Part shown: positions 1 to 5,191 of the stretch, piece by piece
Position numbering within the stretch: the first letter of the stretch is position 1
Layout of the letters: each line of letters opens with the position of its first letter
Origin: Actinomycetota bacterium
GTDB lineage: Bacteria > Actinomycetota > Acidimicrobiia > Acidimicrobiales > Ilumatobacteraceae
DNA: 5,191 bases
Assembly: GCA_009701105.1 (NCBI GenBank)
Contig: WLKU01000102.1
Coordinates: forward strand, 1-5,191
Direction: 5' to 3'
Notes under the pieces: model-generated
Told to the model about the DNA's origin: nothing
Seen by the model: the letters and a program-made list of their open reading frames with translations, nothing else
Databases searched by the model: none
Program-made: the position numbers and the translations under genes

Positions 1-179
1 ATCGAGTTGCAATCGTCGTTGGCAATGAGGCTCATGGGTTGGTTGACTCAAGCAATATTGATCAGTGGGTTATGGTTCCGCATAGAGGTCGAAGCGAAAG
101 TCTCAATGTTGCGATGGCGGCGACTCTTGTATGTTTCGAAGTCGCTAAACAACGGGATCACGCAGCTTCCAACGAGTAA
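1..179 (+). CDS. SpoU/TrmH-family RNA 2'-O-methyltransferase, C-terminal fragment (5' end outside window)
   Basis: The frame beginning at base 3 reads 58 codons to a TAA at 177-179; bases 1-2 end a split codon. The fragment contains both C-terminal signatures of the SPOUT methyltransferase fold. Motif 2 is IVVGNEAHGL (fragment residues 4-13). Motif 3 is VMVPHRGRSESLNVAMAA (residues 23-40), with the SLNVA loop that forms part of the knotted SAM pocket. Enzymes of this family methylate a ribose 2'-OH in rRNA or tRNA in the cytoplasm. Position just before pheST matches the rRNA methyltransferase (TsnR-like) that lies between rplT and pheS in many actinobacteria, so a 23S rRNA target is likely. 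The N-terminal substrate-recognition domain is outside the window, so RlmB, TsnR and TrmH subtypes cannot be separated. Only 12 bases separate it from pheS, so co-transcription is probable. Confidence 0.9.
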   Translation, partial: RVAIVVGNEAHGLVDSSNIDQWVMVPHRGRSESLNVAMAATLVCFEVAKQRDHAASNE

Positions 180-191
180 AGTGTTTCCTGT

Positions 192-1232
192 ATGTCAAGT
201 GACGCAACATCAGATCTAGGCACCCAGGTAGAAGCCGCCCGTTTGGCCGCTTTGTCCCAAATTGCGAGCGCCACAGATACAGCGATGGTGACCAAAATTG
301 GCAGCGAATTATCCGGGAAAAAGAGCGCTCTCAATACGTTGCGTGCTTCACTCGGCAAGATACAAGATCCCGAGGCCCGCAAAGTTGCTGGTCAGTTGAT
401 CAATGAGAGTGCCCAGCAAGTTGAAGCGGCCTTGCTGCAGCGAACCCAGGAGTTTTTGGTGCAAGAGCGCGCTGCTCAAGTCGCCGGCGAAGCATTGGAT
501 CTCACCGAATTTGTAACCGCTAATCGGCGCGGACACTCGCACATTGTGACACAGGCGATGCAAAGGCTTGAAGACGTGTTCATCGGACTTGGCTTTCAGG
601 TTGCCGAAGGTCCAGAAGTTGAAACCGATTTTTACAATTTTGAAGCACTCAACATGCCGCGGACACATCCTGCACGCAGCGAATTTGACACCATGTTTAT
701 TGAACCATTTTCGAGCGAACACGAAGCCAATACGGTGCTGTTGCGCACGCACACTTCACCAGTACAGATACGCGTGATGCAAAGTTGGGAGCCACCGATT
801 TATGCGATCATGCCAGGCAGGGTGTTTCGTCGAGACACACCAGATGCCACTCACATGCCGGTGTTTCATCAAATTGAAGGTCTCGTAATTGATCGCGATA
901 TTACATTTGCTCATCTTGCGGGGATTATTGAATCGTTCACGAAGGCATTTTTTGGCAGCGAGTTCACAAGCAGACTTCGGCCATCATTTTTCCCATTTAC
1001 TGAGCCATCAGCAGAGTTTGATATCAAACGGCCGAACGGCGACTGGATCGAACTTGGTGGCTGCGGAATGGTGCACCCAAATGTGTTGCGAGCTGGCGGC
1101 ATAGACCCAGATGAATACACAGGCTTCGCTTTTGGTTTCGGTATCGACCGCATGGCCAAAGAGCGCCACAATGTCGAAGACATCCGCGAGATGTACACAA
1201 ACGACCTTCGATTCTTGAGGCAGTTCTCATGA
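192..1232 (+). CDS. pheS: Phenylalanine--tRNA ligase alpha subunit (PheS)
   Basis: Catalytic subunit of the cytoplasmic alpha2beta2 phenylalanyl-tRNA synthetase; it activates Phe with ATP and transfers it to tRNA-Phe. The 346 residues fit the bacterial family length. Residues 1 to about 95 form the N-terminal helical coiled-coil arm that contacts tRNA, including GKKSALNTLRASLGK (42-56). The class II catalytic core follows. It shows DFYNFEALN (146-154), HPAR (159-162), RTHTSPVQIR (185-194), motif 2 around PGRVFRRD (208-215) with FHQIEG (225-230), the Phe-pocket FPFTEPSAEF (267-276), GCGMVHP (290-296) and motif 3 GFAFGFGIDR (311-320). The Ala of GFAFG (313), which sets Phe specificity in E. coli, is present. 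Two small departures: the usual HP(I/L)T near residue 117 reads HIVT, and motif 3 has Asp319 where E. coli and Thermus have Glu. The ATG at 192 gives the normal N-terminus; no strong Shine-Dalgarno is visible in the 12-base gap, so coupling to the upstream gene is plausible. The stop overlaps the pheT start. Confidence 0.98.
   Translation: MSSDATSDLGTQVEAARLAALSQIASATDTAMVTKIGSELSGKKSALNTLRASLGKIQDPEARKVAGQLINESAQQVEAALLQRTQEFLVQERAAQVAGEALDLTEFVTANRRGHSHIVTQAMQRLEDVFIGLGFQVAEGPEVETDFYNFEALNMPRTHPARSEFDTMFIEPFSSEHEANTVLLRTHTSPVQIRVMQSWEPPIYAIMPGRVFRRDTPDATHMPVFHQIEGLVIDRDITFAHLAGIIESFTKAFFGSEFTSRLRPSFFPFTEPSAEFDIKRPNGDWIELGGCGMVHPNVLRAGGIDPDEYTGFAFGFGIDRMAKERHNVEDIREMYTNDLRFLRQFS
1217..1220 (+). 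promoter_or_regulatory. Ribosome binding site of pheT
   Basis: GAGG lies inside the last codons of pheS, 8 bases before the pheT ATG at 1229. With the ATGA stop/start overlap, it supports this start and translational coupling, which would help keep the two synthetase subunits in equal amounts. Confidence 0.6.
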
Positions 1233-3583
1233 AGATTCTGCACACTTGGCTTAATGAATTTGCCGACTTCGGAGGTGATGTTGATGCGATTGCCGCATCA
1301 CTGACCAAGCTTGGACTTGCAGTTGAAAGCATCGAACAAGTTGGACTACCGGTCAAGGGTGTCGTCGTAGCCAAAGTGTTGCGCACGGAGCGACACCCCG
1401 ATGCAGCAAAAGTTCATCGTGTATATGTCGATGCAGGTGATGGTGTTGAAAAACATGTGTGGTGTGGTGCCTTCAACATGCAGGCAGGTGACCTTATTCC
1501 GCTTGCAACTCTCGGAACGAATATGCCCGATGGTCGCGTAATCAGCCAACGAGGAATCCTTGGCATCGATAGTGAGGGCATGTTGTGTTCGGGAACTGAG
1601 TTGGGCATTACTGCAGATGCAACCGGGATCATGATCTTGCCCGCTCATCTCCAATTGGGTACTGACGTATTTAGCGCATTGGGAATAGATCAAGACGTTG
1701 TTTTTGATTTGGATGTGACGCGCAATCGCCCCGACTGCACTGGTTATCTAGGGGTTGCGCGAGATCTCGCAGCGCACTTGAAACTGCCTTTGACACAACA
1801 AAAAAATTCCGCGGTGTCCAAAGGAAAGAAAATCGATGTCCCTACTGATATTCGCGCGAGTGATCGCTGCGCACGCTTCAGTGTCACCGTGATGTCCGGT
1901 GTTGTCGTAACTGATTCACCGGCATGGATCGCACAACGGTTGAGCCGTGCCGGCATGAGACCGATCAACAATGTCGTTGATGTTTCCAACCTAGTCAATC
2001 TCGAGATGAATCAGCCCAATCATGCTTACGACCTTGAGAAAGTTTCGGACGGATTCATCGTTCGTAATGCGAGTGATGGCGAAGTGGTTGTAACCCTCGA
2101 CGATGTTTCTCGTACTTTGAGCGCCCAAGATTTGCTGATCTGTGATGCGAAAAATGAACCTGTCGGAATTGCCGGAATCATGGGTGGAGCGGGATCACAA
2201 ATAAGTGAGACAACTACAACGCTCGCGCTAGAAATTGCATGGTTTGAACCATTGGGCATTGCGGCATCAGTCTCTCGACTCGGATTGCGCACAGAAGCAT
2301 CGTTGCGATTTGAACGTGGGGTAGATGCATATGGCGGTCGCGCTGCTGCCGAAAGATTTGCACAACTACTCAGCCTCACGTGCCCCAACTTGGTGGTCCA
2401 TGATGGGGGTGCCGATGCAAAAACATCAAGCTTGCCCGACGAAAAGCGCACGACCAATTTGCGCCTCGACCAAATCAGAAGAGTGCTTGGCATCGATGTC
2501 GCAATAGCTCGCGTTCGTGAGTTGCTTTCACCGATCGGTTTCGAGGTCTCCAAACCAGACAAGTCGAACAATGTCGTCGTAACGATTCCATCGTTTAGAC
2601 CAGACTGCACTCAAGAAATTGATGTCATCGAAGAGATCGCTCGGCATTACGGCTTCGATGAGATAGGCAAGGTCGTTCCAAAATCGCCTGTCCACGGTCG
2701 ACTTTCTGCCGTCCAACAAAGGCGTCGCATAGTTCGAGATTTCGTGCTTTCCCTTGGTGCATCGGAGGCCATGCCTAATCCGTTTTTGGCACCGGGTGAT
2801 CTTGCGCGTTGTGGATTGAGTGAAGAAAACGCACTGCGCTTAGCCAACCCGTTGGTCGCCGAAGAAAGTGTTTTGCGCACATCGTTGCGACCTGGGTTGC
2901 TGCAAGCAATTGCGTACAACCAATCACACCGCATCAACGACATCAAGTTGTTCGAAGTTGGTCATGTTTACCCACAGGGAAACGAACAACTTCCAGACGA
3001 GCACGAGGTGCTGTGTGTTGTGTTTGCCGAGAGCGACGCGACCAAAGCGATGGACATGTGGTCTCAGTTCTCTTCATTCTTGGGCGTTGGTGCCCAGTTG
3101 TTCCAGGATGCATCTCCAGCGGGTTTTCATGGCACGAGATCTGCTCAGTTGCGGAGAGGCAAAATCGTTCTGGGAGCCGTGGGGGAGATCGATCCAACTG
3201 TGCTGGCAAGTTTCGGCGTATCGGGTCGCGTCGCGTGTCTTGAAATCAACCTGTCAATCGTGCTCGGAGAGACTCCGAAAGTCGCTGCTGCTCAAGTTGT
3301 AAGCAAGTATCCATCAAGCGACTTCGACTTGGCATTTGTGGTGCCGCAAACTGTCGCTGCCGGAACGTTGCTGAAGAGCCTTCGTCAGGCTGGGGGTAAT
3401 CTTCTGGTGGACGCAATGCTGTTCGATATCTACCGTGGCAAAGGTGTGGCTGATGGTGCCCGTAGCTTGGCATTCAGGTTTAGATTTCAGGCCCCTGACC
3501 GCACTCTTGGCGAGACTGAGATAGCCGATGCTCGTTCCCGTTGTATTGCCGCAGCCCAGAAATTAGGCGCAGAACTGCGCTAA
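1229..3583 (+). CDS. pheT: Phenylalanine--tRNA ligase beta subunit (PheT)
   Basis: Large subunit of phenylalanyl-tRNA synthetase; it binds tRNA-Phe and, in the family, hydrolyses mischarged Tyr-tRNA-Phe. All expected modules are present in 784 residues (E. coli has about 795). The N-terminal B1 segment is followed by a tRNA-binding OB fold (about 44-150; WCGAFNM 78-84, GILGIDSEGMLCSGTELG 109-126). The B3/B4 editing region (about 205-385) has RPINNVVDVSNLVN (244-257), NHAYDLEKV (264-272), AGIMGG (315-320) and LALEIAWFEP (332-341). His265 and Glu335 line up, by my reading, with the Thermus editing-site His261 and Glu334, so editing is probably intact. LRTEASLRFERGVD spans 353-366. The B5 domain (about 405-478) ends in SFRPDCTQEIDVIEEIARHYGF, with acidic Mg-site candidates. 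The catalytic-like core follows, and the FDX-ACB anticodon-binding domain (about 692-784) closes the protein with KYPSSDFDLAF and RSLAFRFRFQAPDRTL. Its ATG overlaps the pheS TGA (ATGA). No terminator-like hairpin with a T-tract follows the stop. Confidence 0.98.
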   Translation: MKILHTWLNEFADFGGDVDAIAASLTKLGLAVESIEQVGLPVKGVVVAKVLRTERHPDAAKVHRVYVDAGDGVEKHVWCGAFNMQAGDLIPLATLGTNMPDGRVISQRGILGIDSEGMLCSGTELGITADATGIMILPAHLQLGTDVFSALGIDQDVVFDLDVTRNRPDCTGYLGVARDLAAHLKLPLTQQKNSAVSKGKKIDVPTDIRASDRCARFSVTVMSGVVVTDSPAWIAQRLSRAGMRPINNVVDVSNLVNLEMNQPNHAYDLEKVSDGFIVRNASDGEVVVTLDDVSRTLSAQDLLICDAKNEPVGIAGIMGGAGSQISETTTTLALEIAWFEPLGIAASVSRLGLRTEASLRFERGVDAYGGRAAAERFAQLLSLTCPNLVVHDGGADAKTSSLPDEKRTTNLRLDQIRRVLGIDVAIARVRELLSPIGFEVSKPDKSNNVVVTIPSFRPDCTQEIDVIEEIARHYGFDEIGKVVPKSPVHGRLSAVQQRRRIVRDFVLSLGASEAMPNPFLAPGDLARCGLSEENALRLANPLVAEESVLRTSLRPGLLQAIAYNQSHRINDIKLFEVGHVYPQGNEQLPDEHEVLCVVFAESDATKAMDMWSQFSSFLGVGAQLFQDASPAGFHGTRSAQLRRGKIVLGAVGEIDPTVLASFGVSGRVACLEINLSIVLGETPKVAAAQVVSKYPSSDFDLAFVVPQTVAAGTLLKSLRQAGGNLLVDAMLFDIYRGKGVADGARSLAFRFRFQAPDRTLGETEIADARSRCIAAAQKLGAELR

Positions 3584-3589
3584 AAGGTC

Positions 3590-3607
3590 GTTGCATAGTT
3601 ATGCACT
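3590..3607 (+). promoter_or_regulatory. ARG box 1 (predicted ArgR operator, over the -35)
   Basis: The core TGCATAGTTATGCA (3592-3605) is a perfect inverted repeat: arms TGCATA and TATGCA with a 2-base spacer. Set in an 18-base frame it matches about 12 of the 16 defined positions of the E. coli ARG-box consensus (TGAAT - AT-rich centre - ATTCA), with TGCAT half-sites instead of TGAAT. It covers the predicted -35 element of argC. ArgR/AhrC hexamers bind such boxes in pairs when arginine is plentiful. The argR gene itself is not in the window. Confidence 0.65.
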
Positions 3608-3619
3608 GCAGTGTATGAT
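3591..3619 (+). promoter_or_regulatory. Predicted sigma-70-type promoter of argCB
   Basis: A -35-like TTGCAT (3591-3596; TTG matches the consensus) is separated by exactly 17 bases from a -10-like TATGAT (3614-3619; five of six bases match TATAAT). The expected start point, about 7 bases after the -10 element, is A3626 to A3628, that is on or 0-2 bases before the argC ATG. The predicted transcript is therefore leaderless, which is common in Actinobacteria and agrees with the missing Shine-Dalgarno. Both core elements lie within the two ARG-box-like palindromes, a layout expected for repression by promoter occlusion. This is prediction from sequence only. Confidence 0.6.
3604..3613. repeat. 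Short palindrome bridging the two ARG boxes
   Basis: CACTGCAGTG is a perfect 10-base palindrome. It extends to 3601-3616 with a single imperfect pair (G3603/T3614). It is centred on the junction of the two operator boxes and arises because the right arm of box 1 and the left arm of box 2 are themselves near-complementary. As RNA it could form a short hairpin, but no T-tract follows, so a terminator is unlikely. Confidence 0.5.
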
Positions 3620-3627
3620 TATGCGAT
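3610..3627 (+). promoter_or_regulatory. ARG box 2 (predicted ArgR operator, over the -10)
   Basis: The core TGTATGATTATGCG (3612-3625) is an imperfect copy of box 1, identical at 10 of 14 positions. The 18-base frame ends directly before the argC ATG and again matches about 12 of 16 defined consensus positions. It is offset from box 1 by 20 bases, close to two helical turns, leaving 2 bases between the 18-base boxes. That puts both on one DNA face, as in the paired boxes known for ArgR (2-3 bases apart in E. coli). It covers the -10 element and the predicted start point. Confidence 0.6.
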
Positions 3628-4650
3628 ATGTTTTCTGTAGGAATTATTGGAGCATCCGGATTCACTGGCGCGGAACTGTTGCGCCTCTGCGCCCAGCACC
3701 CACAATTTGATGTTGTGTATGCCACTGGCGACAGTCAGGCCGGAACCTTGGCAAGCAATCTGTATCCGTCACTTGCTGGCGCATATCCAAATTTGGTTTT
3801 TGAAGAATTCGATCTCGATAGGGCTTTGGCCTGCGATGTGATTTTCTTGGGATTACCGCATGAGGCATCTTTGGAGATCGTTCCTCAGCTCGTGAACAAG
3901 GTGCGCTTGGTGGTCGATTTGTCGGCCGCTTTTCGACTCACAGATCCATCGCAGTATCCAACGTGGTACGGGTTTGAGCATTCTTGTCCAGAACTCATTT
4001 CGCAAGCCGTTTACGGTCTTCCAGAAATGTTTCGCGCTCAACTGAAGAGTGCGCGGTTGATTGCAACACCTGGCTGTTACGTGACTGCGGCGAGTCTTGC
4101 GCTTGCACCGCTTGTGCGACAGGGACTCATTGAGGCAACTGGTGTGATAGTTGATGCAGCATCTGGTGTGAGTGGCGCAGGTAGGGCACTGAAGAACAAC
4201 ACGATGTTTACATCGGTAGACGAAGATTTCACTGCATACGGTTTGCTGGACCACAGACACACCCCAGAGATCGAACAAGTGACGGGTGCACAAATTTTGT
4301 TTACACCTCACCTTGCACCAATGAATCGCGGAATATTGGCAACTTGCTACGCACGTCCAACTCCTGGCACGACGCCAACCACGGCATCTCTGCTCGCTTC
4401 GCTAGCACGCTCCTACAAACGTGAACCATTTGTTGTTGTGAGGCCAACACCTCCTTCAACCAAAGCAACACTTGGCTCAAACTCCGTGCACATCACTGCT
4501 CGATTTGATAAACGAACTGGATATGTCGTCGTCCTTAGTGCTCTCGATAATCTCGCAAAAGGTGCATCAGGCGGTGCTGTGCAGGCTGCCAACGTGGCGC
4601 TTGGTATTGATGAGTCAATGGGGTTGAGCAATGTGGGGATGTATCCGTGA
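3628..4650 (+). CDS. argC: N-acetyl-gamma-glutamyl-phosphate reductase (ArgC)
   Basis: Catalyses the NADPH-dependent reduction of N-acetylglutamyl phosphate to N-acetylglutamate semialdehyde, step 3 of arginine biosynthesis, in the cytoplasm. The 340 residues are normal for the family. The N-terminal Rossmann fold starts at once with the dinucleotide loop GASGFTGAE (8-16). The catalytic domain has VDLSAAFRL (96-104), YGLPE (129-133), the active-site Cys150 in ATPGCYVTA (146-154), SGVSGAGR (179-186), HRHTPEI (209-215) with the probable catalytic His211, and FTPHLAPMNRGI (225-236). The C-terminal KGASGGAVQAANVALG (311-326) completes the cofactor site. The start is well fixed: an in-frame TGA lies at 3616-3618, no other start codon lies between it and 3628, and the Rossmann strand begins at residue 3. 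There is no Shine-Dalgarno; the message is predicted to be leaderless under ARG-box control. The argC stop overlaps the argB GTG. Confidence 0.98.
   Translation: MFSVGIIGASGFTGAELLRLCAQHPQFDVVYATGDSQAGTLASNLYPSLAGAYPNLVFEEFDLDRALACDVIFLGLPHEASLEIVPQLVNKVRLVVDLSAAFRLTDPSQYPTWYGFEHSCPELISQAVYGLPEMFRAQLKSARLIATPGCYVTAASLALAPLVRQGLIEATGVIVDAASGVSGAGRALKNNTMFTSVDEDFTAYGLLDHRHTPEIEQVTGAQILFTPHLAPMNRGILATCYARPTPGTTPTTASLLASLARSYKREPFVVVRPTPPSTKATLGSNSVHITARFDKRTGYVVVLSALDNLAKGASGGAVQAANVALGIDESMGLSNVGMYP
4635..4639 (+). promoter_or_regulatory. Possible ribosome binding site of argB
   Basis: GGGGA inside the end of argC lies 7 bases before the GTG at 4647. It is only a partial Shine-Dalgarno match, but spacing and the 4-base GTGA overlap with the argC stop favour this start and coupled translation. 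Confidence 0.4.
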
Positions 4651-5191
4651 GCAACGACACCACTGCACGAGCTTTGATGGAATCGACGCATGAATTAACA
4701 GGCTCGATGCTGAGTGAGGCTTTGCCCTACATTCAGCGTTTTGCAGGAAAAATTGTGGTGGTGAAGTACGGCGGCAATGCACTTGCTGGGTCGAGCGATG
4801 TGGATGCGGCCAGTACGTTTGCGCGCGACATCGCACTGATGCACGCTGTAGGGATCAAGCCAGTCGTTGTCCATGGTGGTGGTCCGCAGATCAGTGCTTT
4901 GATGGAGCGACTTGGCAAGAAGCCAGAATTTCGCAACGGACTACGTGTAACCGATCAAGAGACAATTGAGATTGCAAGCATGGTGTTGCTGGGTACTGTC
5001 AATCCACAATTAGTCTCTGCAATAAATGTGCACGGTGCGCGTGCAGTTGGGGTTTCTGGTCAAGATGCCGGGCTACTCCAAGTTACGCAACGTGATCCCG
5101 AACTCGGCTTTGTCGGCGACATTCATTCGGTTGACCCAACAGTGTTGTTGTCGGCAATTAATGACAATTCGATTCCTGTTGTGGCAACAAT
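4647..5191 (+). CDS. argB: Acetylglutamate kinase (ArgB), N-terminal part (3' end outside window)
   Basis: Phosphorylates N-acetyl-L-glutamate with ATP, step 2 of arginine biosynthesis, supplying the ArgC substrate. The open frame runs 181 codons to the window edge; the family is near 300 residues. Amino acid kinase signatures are clear: GKIVVVKYGGNA (34-45) with the ATP-phosphate Lys40, VVVHGGGPQI (73-82), NGLRVTD (97-103) with the acetylglutamate-binding Arg100, LLGTVNPQLVSAIN (114-127), VGVSGQDAGLL (134-144) and VGDIHSVDP (156-164). About 33 residues precede the first core strand. This segment resembles the N-terminal helix that, in arginine-inhibited ArgB enzymes, builds the hexamer and the allosteric site. 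Feedback inhibition by arginine is therefore likely, in addition to ARG-box control. GTG at 4647 is chosen because it overlaps the argC stop (GTGA) and retains this helix; ATG codons at residues 11 and 21 are weaker alternatives. argJ, common between argC and argB in actinobacteria, is not here. Confidence 0.96.
   Translation, partial: MSNDTTARALMESTHELTGSMLSEALPYIQRFAGKIVVVKYGGNALAGSSDVDAASTFARDIALMHAVGIKPVVVHGGGPQISALMERLGKKPEFRNGLRVTDQETIEIASMVLLGTVNPQLVSAINVHGARAVGVSGQDAGLLQVTQRDPELGFVGDIHSVDPTVLLSAINDNSIPVVAT

Noticed and set aside
180..191. Separate promoter or Phe-dependent attenuator before pheS
   Set aside because: The gap is only 12 bases, with no leader peptide rich in Phe codons and no terminator/antiterminator pair. 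Any pheS promoter must lie upstream, beyond or within the methyltransferase gene.
7..219. Plus-strand 70-codon open frame at the window start
   Set aside because: It is in a different frame from the recognised SpoU methyltransferase C-terminus (frame from base 3) and runs into pheS; its translation has no recognisable features.
2026..2610. Minus-strand open frame of 194 codons inside pheT
   Set aside because: It lies entirely opposite well-conserved PheT coding sequence (B3/B4 and B5 regions), its translation shows no family motif, and no ribosome site or promoter is apparent. It is an antisense shadow.
3592..3605. Inverted repeat after pheT as a rho-independent terminator
   Set aside because: The stem is 6 AT-rich pairs with a 2-base loop, too tight to fold well, and no T-tract follows. 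The spacing with its second copy fits an operator pair better.
3853..4311. Minus-strand open frame of 152 codons, rich in Cys and Arg, inside argC
   Set aside because: Opposite the conserved ArgC catalytic domain; the Cys/Arg richness is what the complement of this coding frame yields, without spaced metal-binding motifs.

Overview
This window is a compact, forward-strand stretch of bacterial housekeeping chromosome. It carries the 3' end of a SpoU-family (SPOUT/TrmH-like) RNA methyltransferase gene, complete pheS and pheT (the two subunits of phenylalanyl-tRNA synthetase), complete argC, and the 5' part of argB. The order rRNA methyltransferase - pheS - pheT - argC - argB matches the actinobacterial layout, for example tsnR, pheS, pheT, then argC/argJ/argB in mycobacteria. 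The ArgB N-terminus (LSEALPY, then GKIVVVKYGGNA) also looks actinobacterial. Base composition is near half G+C, which is low for the phylum. A lower-GC actinobacterium, perhaps an Acidimicrobiia-type aquatic lineage, is my inference; the sequence alone does not prove it.

Layout: 1-179 is the methyltransferase C-terminus. A 12-base gap leads to pheS (192-1232). The pheS stop overlaps the pheT start in an ATGA (1229-1232), and pheT runs to 3583. A 44-base spacer (3584-3627) is the only non-coding stretch of any size. It packs a sigma-70-like promoter and two tandem ARG-box-like operators immediately before argC (3628-4650). The argC stop overlaps a GTG start of argB (4647 onward), which leaves the window at 181 residues. 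No gap exceeds 300 bases, and I see no RNA genes, mobile elements, CRISPR arrays or clear intrinsic terminators.

Function: PheS and PheT form the alpha2beta2 enzyme that charges tRNA-Phe. ArgB and ArgC catalyse steps 2 and 3 of arginine biosynthesis: N-acetylglutamate to its phosphate, then to the semialdehyde. The spacer suggests arginine-responsive repression by an ArgR-type protein at a promoter whose predicted start point falls on or within two bases of the argC ATG, giving a leaderless mRNA. argJ, usually between argC and argB in actinobacteria, is absent from that place. I found no previously undescribed system; the most informative part is the argC control region.
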